A DNA stretch of 64,000 nt. Source: Rhizobium sp. CCGE531. GTDB taxonomy: Bacteria; Pseudomonadota; Alphaproteobacteria; Rhizobiales; Rhizobiaceae. Numbering within the stretch: position 1 is the stretch's first letter; each line of letters begins with the position of its first letter. Shown here in pieces: positions 36,234-45,665 of this stretch. The stretch covers positions 3,325,001-3,389,000 of the forward strand of contig NZ_CP032684.1 of the NCBI RefSeq assembly GCF_003627795.1. Direction: 5' to 3'. The notes under the pieces are model-generated. The model had not been told where the DNA came from. It saw only the letters and a list, made by a program, of their open reading frames with translations, and did no database searches. The position numbers and the translations under genes were made by a program.

Positions 36234-36401
36234 CTACACGTTCCGACGACCCGGTTTTTGTTGCACCGCGCCATGGATGGTGCTCATATGGGTGACGATT
36301 CCGATGGCTGGCGGATCACCGGCCGGCAGCACCATGTTTCCCGAGAGCACGAGGCGGTTTCCGAAGGGATCCATGCAAATCGTCAAACGCGCCGGTCCCC
36401 A
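36234..36401 (-). pseudogene. Possible remnant of a glyoxalase/VOC protein
   Basis: On the minus strand, in the 196-bp gap before the MFS gene, a frame reads WGPARLTICMDPFGNRLVLS, which resembles the last strand of a VOC domain (D-P-x-G-N-R). No upstream part of the fold is present; the frame is open only from 36449 and ends at 36234. It may be a decayed 3' fragment or chance. Confidence 0.3.
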
Positions 36402-36429
36402 GCCGGACGTTGGAAAGCCATTACATTCC

Positions 36430-37881
36430 ATGGATTCGACAGATCCCAATCCGCAGAGCCAGACTTTCGCGGTCGAACGAAACCCCAGCCTGCGCTACAT
36501 CATTCCCGCCGTGGTTGCCGTCGCCTTCCTGATGGAACAGCTCGACTCGACCATCCTCATCACCGCCGTCCCCGACATCGCCAAGAGCCTCGGTACGACG
36601 CCGGTGCGCATGAACCTGGCCGTCACGACCTATATCCTGACGCTCGCCATGTTTATCCCGGTGAGCGGCTGGTTTGCCGATCGCTTCGGCGCGCGCCGCA
36701 TCTTCGTGCTCTCGCTCTTCATTTTCACGCTCGGCTCGATCCTGTGCGGCTTGGCGACCAGTCTGCCGATGCTGATCGCCACCCGCGCGCTTCAGGGCTT
36801 CGGCGGCGCGATGATGACGCCGGTCGGGCGTCTCATCCTCATCCGCAGCTTCCCGCGCAGCCAGCTGGTGACTGCCATGACCTATATGACCCTGCCCGCT
36901 GTCATCGGGCCGGTGATCGGCCCCGTGCTCGGCGGCTTCCTGACGACCTATCTTTCCTGGCGCTGGATCTTCTGGGTGAACCTGCCCTTCGGCCTGATCG
37001 GCATGGTCATGGCGCTGCGCTACGTCGAGGACACGGACCGCGACGAGACGATCAAGTTCGATTTTCCCGGCTTCGTCATGGTCGGCCTCGGCTGCGTGCT
37101 GTTGCAATACGGTATTGAGAATATCGGTCGTCCAGCCATTCCGGTCTGGGGCATCTTCCTCGTTCTCGCTGCCGCCGGCCTCTTGCTGGTCGGCTTCATC
37201 CGCTATGCGAGAACGGCGCAATCGCCAGCCGTGGATCTCACCTTGTTCAAGCTGCGCACATTCCGCATCGGCACGCTCGCTGGCGGCATCTGTCGCGTCG
37301 GGCTGAACGGCGCGCCCTTCCTGCTGCCGCTGATGCTGCAGGTCGGCTTCGGTCTGAGCCCGATCGTCTCCGGCACGCTGACCTTCGTCAGCGCTCTCAG
37401 CGCCCTCGCCGTGCGGCCGGTTTCGGCAAGGCTGCTGAAGCTCTATGGCTTCGATCGCATCCTGACCTGGAGCGCCATGTTTGGTGCCGCCGCCGTTGCC
37501 GGCTTCGCGCTGATCACGCCCGACACGCCGCACTGGTTCATCATCATCTACGTCTTCATCTTCGGGCTGGCTCGGGCGGCGCAGTTCATGACCTCCAACA
37601 CCCTGTCCTATTCCGACACGCCGGCCGCCCAGCTCAGTCGCGCGACCAGCCTCGGCGGCGTCCTGCAGCAACTGAGCGTTAGCTTCGGCATTTCCATCGC
37701 CGCCATGCTGCTCGGTCTTGTGACTTTGGACGGATCGCCGCTGACGCCGGAGAAATTCCACACGGCATTCCTGTTGATGGCAGTCATTCCCCTTCTCGGC
37801 ATACCCGGCTTCCTCAAGCTGCAGCCGGAAGACGGCGCACAGGTGAGCGGCCATCAGCGTCGGCCAAAAAAACAGTCATAG
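36430..37881 (+). CDS. MFS drug exporter, DHA2/EmrB type
   Basis: 483 residues from ATG 36430; earlier in-frame ATGs lie in the remnant region and give non-membrane sequence. Fourteen membrane segments are expected; motif A is visible as GWFADRFGARRIF (about 80-92) and motif C-like GPVIGPVLGGFL (about 158-169). First helix motif LDSTILITAVPDIAKSLGTTP (about 39-59) is typical of DHA2 proton-drug antiporters. No adaptor (EmrA) gene is beside it. Confidence 0.88.
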   Translation: MDSTDPNPQSQTFAVERNPSLRYIIPAVVAVAFLMEQLDSTILITAVPDIAKSLGTTPVRMNLAVTTYILTLAMFIPVSGWFADRFGARRIFVLSLFIFTLGSILCGLATSLPMLIATRALQGFGGAMMTPVGRLILIRSFPRSQLVTAMTYMTLPAVIGPVIGPVLGGFLTTYLSWRWIFWVNLPFGLIGMVMALRYVEDTDRDETIKFDFPGFVMVGLGCVLLQYGIENIGRPAIPVWGIFLVLAAAGLLLVGFIRYARTAQSPAVDLTLFKLRTFRIGTLAGGICRVGLNGAPFLLPLMLQVGFGLSPIVSGTLTFVSALSALAVRPVSARLLKLYGFDRILTWSAMFGAAAVAGFALITPDTPHWFIIIYVFIFGLARAAQFMTSNTLSYSDTPAAQLSRATSLGGVLQQLSVSFGISIAAMLLGLVTLDGSPLTPEKFHTAFLLMAVIPLLGIPGFLKLQPEDGAQVSGHQRRPKKQS

Positions 37882-37893
37882 CGATTTGGACTT

Positions 37894-39444
37894 TTACGCT
37901 GCAAGCGCCGAGGCGCGGGGATGAACGAGATGATCGCGAAGCACCGCGCCCGAGCGGTCGACTTCCTGCATCAGCACGTCGTAACTCCACAGATCGGCGA
38001 GGTGCTGCAGCACGCGCTTGGCGTCCATATCGTCAAGCAATGCGCCGTTCAAAACCGTATGCCTGACCAGAAGCCGTCTGTCGCCTGCAAGATCGACATC
38101 GACGATCTCGATATGCGGATCGATCCAGCCGACATCATATTGTCGCGACAGTTCCCGCCGGATGCGACGATAGCCGCGCTCGTCGTGAATGGCGGCAACC
38201 CTTAGCCCCTCTTCCTCTTCCGGATCGTCGGTCAGCTGGAACATGCGCATCTTGCGCATCAGGTGCGGGCTCAGGAACTGCGCCACGAAGCTCTCGTCGC
38301 GATAGTTCGCCCAGAGATCCCGCAGCACCGCCATGGCATCGCCGGTGCCGGCAATCTCGGGGAACCACTGACGATCCTCTTCCTTCGGCTTCGTCACGAT
38401 GCGCTCGATATCCTGCATCATGGCAAAGCCGATCGCGTAAGGGTTGAGGCCGGAATAGCGCTGATCGTTGAAGGTCGGCTGGAAAACCACATTGGTATGC
38501 GATTTCAGGAACTCCAGGAAATCGCCGTCGCTGATGCCGCCAAGCTCGTGTAGCCGCGTCATGATGCGGTAGTGCACATAGGTCGCCGTGCCCTCGTTCA
38601 TCACCTTGGTCTGGCTTTGCGGATAGAAATATTGGGCGACATGCCGCACGATGCGGATGATCTCGCGCTGCCAGGGCTTCAGGCGCGGCGCCATCTTTTC
38701 GAGAAAATAGAGGATATTCTCCTGCGGCAGGCCCGCCAGCGAACGCCGCCGCTCCAGATCGAGATCATGGGTCTTCTTGCCCGACCCGGCCGGAACCGTG
38801 CGCCAGAGATCGTTGAAAATCTTCTCGTCATATTCGCGCCGCTCGCGCTCGCGCTTTTCCTCGTCGCGCAGGTCCGGCGTCTTCTTGCCGGCATAGCGAT
38901 GGACACCATGCGACATCAGCGCATGCGCGGCATCCAGCGTGCGCTCGACCGCGGCGTGGCCGTAGCGCTCCTCGCAGCGCGCGATATAGCTCTTGGCGAA
39001 ATTGAGGTAGTCGAGAATGCCTTCGGCATCGGTCCAGAGCTTGAAGAGATAGTTGTTCTTGAAGAAGTGGTTGTGGCCGAAAGCGGCATGCGCGATGACA
39101 AGCGCCTGCATCGTCGCCGTGTTCTCCTCCATCAGATAGGAAATGCAGGGGGAACTGTTGATGACGATCTCATAGGCGAGCCCGCGCAGGCCCTTGCGAT
39201 AGAAGGCCTCGTGATGGGCGAAGTGCTTGCCGAAGGACCAGTGCTTGTAGAACAGCGGCATGCCGATCGAGGAATAGACGTCGAGCATCTGCTCGGCGGT
39301 GATGATCTCGATCTGATTGGGATAGACGTCGAGACCAAGCTCGTTGATGGCGATCCTCTCGCAGGCATTGTGGATCCGCTGGATGGTGGCGAAATCCCAG
39401 TCCGCACCCTCGAAAAGCCGCTCCATCGATGTCTCTGCCATCAT
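37894..39444 (-). CDS. SpoVR-family protein (YcgB-like)
   Basis: 516 residues from the ATG pair at 39444/39441; a longer reading to 39642 lies inside the upstream DUF444 gene. Typical stretches: GLDVYPNQIEIITAEQMLDVYSSIGMP (about 34-60), YKHWSFGKHF, EYEIVINSSPCISYLMEENT, HAAFGHNHFFKNNYLF, and MNEGTATYVHYRIM. The family acts in spore cortex formation in Bacillus and in stationary-phase stress in proteobacteria, biochemistry unknown. Start overlaps the stop of the yeaH-like gene (TGATG), third in the trio. Confidence 0.92.
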   Translation of the reverse strand: MMAETSMERLFEGADWDFATIQRIHNACERIAINELGLDVYPNQIEIITAEQMLDVYSSIGMPLFYKHWSFGKHFAHHEAFYRKGLRGLAYEIVINSSPCISYLMEENTATMQALVIAHAAFGHNHFFKNNYLFKLWTDAEGILDYLNFAKSYIARCEERYGHAAVERTLDAAHALMSHGVHRYAGKKTPDLRDEEKRERERREYDEKIFNDLWRTVPAGSGKKTHDLDLERRRSLAGLPQENILYFLEKMAPRLKPWQREIIRIVRHVAQYFYPQSQTKVMNEGTATYVHYRIMTRLHELGGISDGDFLEFLKSHTNVVFQPTFNDQRYSGLNPYAIGFAMMQDIERIVTKPKEEDRQWFPEIAGTGDAMAVLRDLWANYRDESFVAQFLSPHLMRKMRMFQLTDDPEEEEGLRVAAIHDERGYRRIRRELSRQYDVGWIDPHIEIVDVDLAGDRRLLVRHTVLNGALLDDMDAKRVLQHLADLWSYDVLMQEVDRSGAVLRDHLVHPRASALAA

Positions 39445-40712
39445 CAGCCCCTTGTTTCCGCCGTCCGGCGCTGGAAGAGATCGTGGAAGACCGGGTAGAT
39501 CTGGCTGCGATCGCTGACACGCCGCATGGAAAGCACCGGCCATCCCGCCTGCATCCGCTCGTAGAGCGACCAGATCGCCGAGCCGGAGGAGATCGCGACG
39601 CTGCGCGATTCGCCCACTTCCAGATAAGCAAAATATTGGCACACGGGCAGGATCTCGCTCGTCATCAGCGCCGCCGTCGTCGCATTGTCGGAATAGGCAT
39701 TGTCGCCGTCCGACGCCTGCGCCGCGTAGATGTTCCAGTCCGAGGCCGGGAAACGATCACGCACGATCCGCCGCATGGCTTCGAGAGCGCTCGAAACCTG
39801 CGTGCCGCCCGTCGCCGGGCTGCGGAAGAAGGTCTCCTCGTCCACCTCTTCAGCGACATCTGTATGGCGGATGAACACGATTTCGACACGGCGGTACTGC
39901 CTTGTCAGGAAAATATAGAGCAGCATGTAGAAGCGCTTGGCGAGATCCTTCATGTGCTCGGTCATCGAGCCGGATACGTCCATCAGGCAGAACATGACGG
40001 CCTGCGCCACCGGCTTCGGCTCGTTCTCGAAACGGCGATAGCGGATGTCGATCGGATCGATATAGGGGATGCGGCGGACCTTCGATTCCAGCTTCTTGAT
40101 TTCGGCTTCGAGCTGCGCGCGGCGCTTCTCGTCCTCGCATTCCTCAGCCTCTTCGATGAGTTTTTCGACTGTTTCCGGCTTCGGCCGATGCAGCGCAACA
40201 CGGCGCATCATCGCAAGCCGCATCGTGCGGTTGATGGCAAGATTGGCGGGCGATCCCGTCACCGAATAGCCTGCTCGCACCGGGTTGATCTGGTCCGCCG
40301 ACATCAGGCGCCGCTTGGCGAGATCCGGAAGTTCGAGGTCGTCGAGGAAGAGATCGAGAAATTCATCCCGCGTCAGGATGAAGCGGAAGGCATCCTCGCC
40401 GGTGCCGTCACCGCCGGCGCGCGGCCTGCCACCGCCGCTTTCCGGACGGGGAAGGATATCGCCTTCGACGAAGTCCTTGTTGCCGGGAAGAATATGCTCC
40501 TTGAGGCCCTCCGGGCCACGATGGAACCGAGGCTCCTCGGTTCCATCCAGGGGAATGCTGATTTCGCCACCTTTCAGAATGTCCTGAATGTCGCGATTTT
40601 GAGAGGCTTCATAGACCGCTCTTTGCACCAGCGCTTTTGCTCTACGCAAAAACCGTTGACGATTTTCCAGACTTTTACCGCCTGGGTTCAGGCGTCTGTC
40701 AACAATGTGCAT
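39444..40712 (-). CDS. DUF444/YeaH-family protein with von Willebrand-type domain
   Basis: 422 residues. An N-terminal part with RRAKALVQRAVYEASQNRDI, a middle part with GTGEDAFRFILTRDEFLDLFLDDLELPDL, then a vWA-like domain with MDVSGSMTEHMKDLAKRFYMLLYIFL (about 225-250) whose DxSxS is a metal-ion-dependent adhesion site, and VFIRHTDVAEEVDE. It is the partner of the PrkA kinase in a conserved pair. 18 bp separate it from prkA. Confidence 0.92.
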   Translation of the reverse strand: MHIVDRRLNPGGKSLENRQRFLRRAKALVQRAVYEASQNRDIQDILKGGEISIPLDGTEEPRFHRGPEGLKEHILPGNKDFVEGDILPRPESGGGRPRAGGDGTGEDAFRFILTRDEFLDLFLDDLELPDLAKRRLMSADQINPVRAGYSVTGSPANLAINRTMRLAMMRRVALHRPKPETVEKLIEEAEECEDEKRRAQLEAEIKKLESKVRRIPYIDPIDIRYRRFENEPKPVAQAVMFCLMDVSGSMTEHMKDLAKRFYMLLYIFLTRQYRRVEIVFIRHTDVAEEVDEETFFRSPATGGTQVSSALEAMRRIVRDRFPASDWNIYAAQASDGDNAYSDNATTAALMTSEILPVCQYFAYLEVGESRSVAISSGSAIWSLYERMQAGWPVLSMRRVSDRSQIYPVFHDLFQRRTAETRG

Positions 40713-40730
40713 TCCTTCTTCCTTGGTGGC

Positions 40731-42677
40731 TCATCCCGCCTGTTTCACACGCATGTACCATTCCACAAGCCGCCGAACCTGGCGCTCCGTATAGCCCCGC
40801 GCAACCATGCGCTCGACGAATTCGCCATGTTTCTTCTCCGACTCGCCGTCCTTCTTGGACCCGAACGAGATAACAGGCAAAAGATCCTCGACCTGGGAGA
40901 ACATCCGCTTTTCGATGACTTCCCGGATCTTCTCGTAGCTGGTCCAGGACGGGTTCTTGCCGCCATGGCCCGCTCGTGCCCGCAGGCAGAACTTGACGAC
41001 CTCGTTGCGGAAATCCTTCGGGTTGGCGATACCCGCCGGCTTTTCGATCTTGGTGAGTTCCTGGTTCAGAAGCTCGCGGTCGAGAAGCTGGCCCGTATCT
41101 GGATCCTTGAAGTCGACATCCTCGATCCAGGCGTCGGCATAGTCGACATAGCGATCGAAGAGGTTCTGGCCGTAATCCGCATAGGATTCCAGATAGGCCT
41201 TCTGGATCTCGTTGCCGATGAACTCCGCATAGCGTGGTCCGAGTTCGCTCTTGATAAACTCGATATAAAGCTTCTCGGTTTCAAGCGGCAGCTGTTCCCG
41301 GCGGATTGCCTGTTCCAGCATGTACATCAGATGCACCGGATCGGCGCCGACCTCGGTCGTGTCATAGTTGAAGGTCGCCGCCAGCACCTTGAAGGCAAAA
41401 CGGGTGGAAGCCCCGTCCATACCTTCGTCGACACCGGCGGAATCGCGATATTCCTGCACGCTGCGCGCTCTCGGATCGGTCTCCTTCAGGCTTTCGCCGT
41501 CATAGACCCGAAGCTTGGAGAAGGCCGTCGAGTTCTCGTGCTTGGAAAGCCGCGTCAAAACCGTGAAGCGGGCGAGCGTCTCCAATGTTGACGGCGCGCA
41601 GGGAGCGTCGCTGAGTTCGGATTCCTCGATCAGCTTCTCGTAAATCTTCTGCTCTTCGGTGACCCGCAGGCAATAAGGCACTTTCACGACGCAGATGCGA
41701 TCGATGAAGGCCTCGTTGTTCTTGTTGGCCTTGAAGGTCTGCCACTCCGACTCGTTAGAGTGAGCGAGGATGATGCCGGAGAAGGGTATCGCGCCGATGT
41801 TTTCGGTGCCGATATAGTTGCCTTCCTGCGTTGCCGTCAGCAGCGGATGCAGCATCTTGATCGGCGCCTTGAACATCTCGACGAATTCGAGAATGCCCTG
41901 GTTGGCGCGGTTCAGTGCACCGGAATAGCTGTAGGCGTCGGGGTCGTTCTGCGCCAGGCTTTCGAGCTTGCGGATATCCACCTTGCCGACCAGCGAGGAG
42001 ATATCCTGGTTGTTCTCGTCACCCGGCTCAGTCTTGGCGACGGCGATCTGCCGCAGCCGCGAAGGCTGTATCCGAACCACCTTGAAGCGGGAAATATCGC
42101 CCTCGAATTCCTCGAGGCGCTTGAGGCACCAGGGGCTCATGAGCCCAGTCAAGCGCCGGCGCGGAATGCCATAGCGTTCCTCGATCATCCCCCCCATGGT
42201 GACGGGATCGAACAGGCTGAGCGGGCTTTCGAAGACCGGGCTCAGATCATTGCCGGCCTTCAGCACATAGACGGGATGCACCTCCATCAGCGACTTCAGC
42301 CGCTCGGCGAGCGAGGATTTGCCGCCGCCGACAGGCCCGAGCAGATAGAGAATCTGCTTGCGTTCTTCCAAGCCTTGAGCCGCATGGCGGAAGAAGGCGA
42401 CGATGCGTTCGATCGTCTCTTCCATGCCGAAAAAGCCAGAGAAAGCCGGATAAGTCCGGATGGTCCGGTTCATGAAGATACGCCCAAGCCTGGTGTCCTT
42501 GGCCGTATCGATCAGCAGCGGATCACCCATGGCTGCCAGCAGCCGCTCTGCCGCATTTGCGTACATGAGCGGATCATCCCGGCACGCTTCCAGGTATTCC
42601 GAAAATGACATCTCGACTTCGCGCCGTGCTTCGAAAGAACGGGCGAATGTGTTGAACAGAACATCGTTGTTTAACAT
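40731..42677 (-). CDS. PrkA/YeaG serine protein kinase with AAA domain
   Basis: 648 residues. N-terminal PrkA AAA domain: P-loop LLGPVGGGKSSLAERLKS (about 111-128), FPVFYVLKAG-like region, a Walker B-like segment and SNESEWQTFKANKNNEAFIDRI (about 310-331). C-terminal eukaryotic-kinase-like region follows (about 400-640). Known in E. coli as YeaG, acting with YeaH in stationary-phase and nitrogen-starvation responses. First gene of the trio; about 590 bp of noncoding DNA lies upstream. Confidence 0.93.
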   Translation of the reverse strand: MLNNDVLFNTFARSFEARREVEMSFSEYLEACRDDPLMYANAAERLLAAMGDPLLIDTAKDTRLGRIFMNRTIRTYPAFSGFFGMEETIERIVAFFRHAAQGLEERKQILYLLGPVGGGKSSLAERLKSLMEVHPVYVLKAGNDLSPVFESPLSLFDPVTMGGMIEERYGIPRRRLTGLMSPWCLKRLEEFEGDISRFKVVRIQPSRLRQIAVAKTEPGDENNQDISSLVGKVDIRKLESLAQNDPDAYSYSGALNRANQGILEFVEMFKAPIKMLHPLLTATQEGNYIGTENIGAIPFSGIILAHSNESEWQTFKANKNNEAFIDRICVVKVPYCLRVTEEQKIYEKLIEESELSDAPCAPSTLETLARFTVLTRLSKHENSTAFSKLRVYDGESLKETDPRARSVQEYRDSAGVDEGMDGASTRFAFKVLAATFNYDTTEVGADPVHLMYMLEQAIRREQLPLETEKLYIEFIKSELGPRYAEFIGNEIQKAYLESYADYGQNLFDRYVDYADAWIEDVDFKDPDTGQLLDRELLNQELTKIEKPAGIANPKDFRNEVVKFCLRARAGHGGKNPSWTSYEKIREVIEKRMFSQVEDLLPVISFGSKKDGESEKKHGEFVERMVARGYTERQVRRLVEWYMRVKQAG

Positions 42678-43265
42678 GGCGCCTCGGTAGCTTGCTATTG
42701 CAATAAACGCCGGCTTTTACGAGATCACTTCATCCCGCTGTATCTAAGGTGCGGTATGACTCGCTTCGAATCAATAGGTGATCTGTCAATAATTCGTACG
42801 CTTGATTCCGAATGTCATCAATATCTTGATGGGATCATGCACCGAATTAATGAAACACAACCATAAGATTGTTGCGATCAAAACACTGCACGCAAAAATC
42901 TTCACTTCAATGACCAAGCAGCTCGTCGGGCATTCATCCGAAAACCCGATCTGAACGAGGAATTGGTCGAAGCCAGCGTCGCGCTTCATTGTCCATATGA
43001 TTTAGGAGAAAAGATGATGTCTGGAGCGAAAAGTAATTTACCCCCTCGGGAGACCGACGTATGGTTGCAAGGTGCTAATCAATATTGATAATCGGGGTCA
43101 TCATACACTCAGCTATTAGCGGTCTCACGGAATGGTCTTATGCAATGAAGGCGGTGAGCAGAAGCCAGACAACCAAGTTCAGCTAGGGGGCCACCAACTA
43201 ACGGACGGCCACAGCCAGGCGCGCAGAACGCTAGGGAAAGCAGCCTAAACTCAACTACCTCAGAC
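42678..43265. other. Long AT-rich intergenic region upstream of prkA
   Basis: 588 bp with lower GC than its surroundings. A 67-codon frame on the minus strand (42786-42989) with one hydrophobic stretch has no recognisable family or good ribosome binding site. The part next to prkA should hold its promoter, but no clear -35/-10 pair was found. No RNA gene was recognised. Confidence 0.4.
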
Positions 43266-43598
43266 ATTGTTCTTACGACATCCATCGATGTTCCCAATCG
43301 CAAAATTGAACGAGTCGTATCGATTGTAGCAACCGAAGTTGCCCTGGGGTTGAATGTCTTCAGAGACATTGCCAACAATTGCAGAGATTTCATTGGCGGG
43401 CGCTCGAACTCCTCACAAAAGGCATTGGAAGACGCCCGCTTGGAATGTCTCGCAGAGTTGAGACGCAAAGCAGCCGCGGCAGGAGCCGATGCAGTAATAG
43501 CGATCGATCTTGATTATGATCAGCTCTCGACGCACAGCGGCGGAGGCATTCTGTTCGTTGCGGCAACCGGCACGGCAGTTAAGCTGGCACCGATGTAG
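43266..43598 (+). CDS. YbjQ/UPF0145-like protein with unclear start codon
   Basis: The frame reads IVLTTSIDVPNRKIERVVSIV, then ALGLNVFRDIANNCRDFIGGRS, AGADAVIAIDLDY and ATGTAVKLAPM, which spans the complete UPF0145/YbjQ domain (about 105-110 residues). No ATG or GTG lies in frame after the stop near 43155. The family-sized start would be ATT at 43266; the first ordinary start, TTG at 43350, would drop the first 28 residues (two beta strands). It may use a rare start, be a decaying gene, or be a sequence with a lost ATG. UPF0145 proteins form pentamers of unknown role. Confidence 0.6.
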   Translation: MVLTTSIDVPNRKIERVVSIVATEVALGLNVFRDIANNCRDFIGGRSNSSQKALEDARLECLAELRRKAAAAGADAVIAIDLDYDQLSTHSGGGILFVAATGTAVKLAPM

Positions 43599-43623
43599 AA
43601 ATCATTCATATCAAGGGAATGAA

Positions 43624-43700
43624 TGGTGCCCAGAGCCGGAATCGAACCAGCGACACGCGGATTTTCAATCCGCTGCTCTACCAACTGAGCTATCTGGGCA
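43624..43700 (-). tRNA. tRNA-Phe (GAA)
   Basis: Minus strand: acceptor TGCCCAG pairs with CTGGGCA followed by encoded CCA; anticodon stem GCGGA / TCCGC around loop TTGAAAA gives anticodon GAA; D-arm AGCTCAGTTGGTAGAGC and T-arm GGTTCGATTCC are standard. Confidence 0.97.
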
Positions 43701-43895
43701 TCCGTGCTTCGCGTCGAAGAAAGAGCCTTGAGGGGCGCCGGGCGGTTGGTTCGCCCCGGAAGCGAGCGGGGTTATAGCATCTTGTTCGGCCATGTCCAGC
43801 AGCAAATGACTCTTTTTTGACAGGAAATCGAATTTTGGCAATTCGCGAACAAAATGAAGGGGTTCGTAAGCGCGAACGACGTTGGAAAGCCGCAC

Positions 43896-44111
43896 TCAGT
43901 CTTGATCGGAACCGTCGGTCTTCGTCTCGTCTTCGGCCACGGGGATGGCATAGGAGCCGTTGAGCCAGCGCGAAAGATCGACGGAACGGCAGCGATCCGA
44001 GCAGAAGGGATAGTGTTCGCGCACCGACTGGCGGCCGCATTCCGGACAGGGGCGCGTCTTGCGCAGCGGCTCGACCTTCGAGCCCACCTTGATATCCTCA
44101 CCCTTTGTCAT
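43896..44111 (-). CDS. yacG: DNA gyrase inhibitor YacG (zinc-ribbon protein)
   Basis: 71 residues from ATG 44111, preceded by AGGAAGGA. Four zinc ligands: CPEC (residues 22-25) and C37, C41 in FCSDRCRSVDLSRW; the SVDLxRW signature is diagnostic. Members bind GyrB and inhibit gyrase. Five bases from the stop of maf, as in most Rhizobiales. Confidence 0.92.
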   Translation of the reverse strand: MTKGEDIKVGSKVEPLRKTRPCPECGRQSVREHYPFCSDRCRSVDLSRWLNGSYAIPVAEDETKTDGSDQD

Positions 44112-44116
44112 GATCG

Positions 44117-44737
44117 CTATCCTTCCTGCCATCCGGCGTGGACGTCGAACCCCTCGCCTGCGAGCAGCAGCATGGTTTCATAAAGCGGCAATCCGACGAC
44201 ATTGGTGTAGGAACCGATCAATTTCTGCACGAAGGAACCGGCAAGTCCCTGAATGCCATAGGCTCCGGCCTTGCCCCGCCATTGTCCGGAGGCGAGATAC
44301 ATTTCGATGTCGCGGCTTGAGAGCCGCTTGAAGCGCACCTTGGTTTCGATAACCTTCTGGCGCAGCTTGCGGTCCGGCGTGATCAGGCAGATGCCGGTAT
44401 AGACGATGTGGCCGCGTCCGGAGAGCAGATGCAGCGCCGCGGACGCTTCATCGACGAATTCCGCCTTGGGCAGCATGCGCCGTCCGACGGCGACAACCGT
44501 ATCGGCCGAGAGAATATAGCTACCCTGCCAGGCGGCGTCGCTCTTGATCGCGGCATGCGCCGCCTCGCCCTTCTCGGTCGAAAGCCGCCGCGCCAGCGAG
44601 CGCGGATGCTCCGACTTCTTCGGCGTCTCGTCGATGTCCATGGGCATGAGACGCGCGGGCTCGATGCCTGACTGGTGCAGGAGCTCGACGCGACGCGGCG
44701 ATCCGGACGCCAGTATCAACTTATGTTTCAACGCCAT
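44117..44737 (-). CDS. Maf-family nucleoside triphosphate pyrophosphatase
   Basis: 206 residues from [20 protein letters not shown] (ATG 44737); earlier in-frame ATGs at 44755 and 44806 add residues before the conserved beta strand. Key parts: SGSPRR (about 11-16), ETP (about 37-39), ADTVV (about 77-81), and [26 protein letters not shown] near the C-terminus. Maf proteins hydrolyse dTTP/UTP or modified nucleotides and restrain cell division. Confidence 0.9.
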   Translation of the reverse strand: MALKHKLILASGSPRRVELLHQSGIEPARLMPMDIDETPKKSEHPRSLARRLSTEKGEAAHAAIKSDAAWQGSYILSADTVVAVGRRMLPKAEFVDEASAALHLLSGRGHIVYTGICLITPDRKLRQKVIETKVRFKRLSSRDIEMYLASGQWRGKAGAYGIQGLAGSFVQKLIGSYTNVVGLPLYETMLLLAGEGFDVHAGWQEG

Positions 44738-44827
44738 CAGATCTCGACCTGTCATGCGGGGATGAGAGCCGGCTCCGGAGCATGATGCCAAAAAGTGTCG
44801 GGGCATCCGGCTCCAGCGAGCGGCGGA

Positions 44828-45046
44828 CTATTTGAAACGGTAGGTGATGCGGCCCTTGGTCAGGTCGTAAGGGGTCATTTCCACCAGCACCTTGTCGCCG
44901 GCCAGAACGCGGATGCGGTTCTTGCGCATGCGGCCCGCGGTATGGGCGATGATCTCGTGTTCGTTTTCCAACTTCACGCGAAAGGTCGCGTTCGGCAGGA
45001 GTTCGGTAACGACACCGGGAAATTCGAGGACTTCTTCTTTCGGCAT
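44828..45046 (-). CDS. infA: Translation initiation factor IF-1
   Basis: 72 residues, the exact family length: [28 protein letters not shown]...[13 protein letters not shown], an S1-type OB fold. Binds the ribosomal A site during initiation. Upstream spacing of about 140 bp to the phosphatase-like gene should hold its own promoter. Confidence 0.98.
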   Translation of the reverse strand: MPKEEVLEFPGVVTELLPNATFRVKLENEHEIIAHTAGRMRKNRIRVLAGDKVLVEMTPYDLTKGRITYRFK

Positions 45047-45188
45047 TAAAGCTTCTTTTCCTGTCGGTTGGGGCCGGCGCCCATGGTAAAAAGGCTGGGT
45101 CGCCGGAAATTTGCGCGGAAACTACACAATCGCCGCGGTTTTGTGAACCACGTTGATAAGGGTTTCTGCATTTGTTTCATCCGCGGCT

Positions 45189-45665
45189 CTAAAGCGAACC
45201 GCGATGTTCCACAAGCCTGCTCTCGATGAGGCCTAGAAGATAGTCCCGCACCGCGCGATAGGCATCCAGAACCTGATCGCGCGTTCCGTCGGTTGCAGAG
45301 GGGTCCATCGTCGGCCAATAGATGACGTCGATCGCATTGGCCCGCGTCAATTCCAGCGCGGCATGATGCGCCTCGGGAGACAAGGTGATGATGATATCGA
45401 AGAAATCATCCTCCAGCTCCTCCAAGGTCTGCGGCTGCCGCCGGCCGAGCGAAAGCCCCATCTCGGAAAGCACAACATCGACAAAGGGATTGCGCTCGCC
45501 GGCCCGTACCCCCGCCGAGGCGATATAGGTGCCCTGCGGCAGCATCTGCCGGGCGATCGCTTCGGCCATGGGGGAACGAATGGCATTCAAGCCGCACATG
45601 AAGAGGATGGCGCCGGGGGATTTGCCGATATGCTCGATCGCCTGCCGCTCCTCCATATCAGTCAC
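45189..45665 (-). CDS. Low-molecular-weight phosphatase/ArsC-like protein
   Basis: 158 residues. P-loop [21 protein letters not shown] (about 20-40) has the C-x5-R-S of LMW tyrosine phosphatases but with CGLNAIRS rather than the usual CxGNxCRS. A second Asp occurs in YWPTMDPSA (about 116-124), suiting the general-acid D-P. It starts 4 bp inside the UPF0262 gene (overlap). The phosphorylated substrate is unknown; the gene is fixed in this neighbourhood across Rhizobiales. Confidence 0.82.
   Translation of the reverse strand: MTDMEERQAIEHIGKSPGAILFMCGLNAIRSPMAEAIARQMLPQGTYIASAGVRAGERNPFVDVVLSEMGLSLGRRQPQTLEELEDDFFDIIITLSPEAHHAALELTRANAIDVIYWPTMDPSATDGTRDQVLDAYRAVRDYLLGLIESRLVEHRGSL

Noticed and set aside
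39429..41591. A 720-codon plus-strand frame across the yeaH and prkA genes
   Set aside because: Antisense to two strongly conserved genes; no ribosome binding site or domain.
42786..42989. 67-codon minus-strand ORF upstream of prkA
   Set aside because: No ribosome binding site or family resemblance; composition follows the AT-rich intergenic DNA.
43109..43468. 119-codon minus-strand frame opposite the YbjQ-like gene
   Set aside because: The plus strand carries the recognisable UPF0145 domain; this frame has none.
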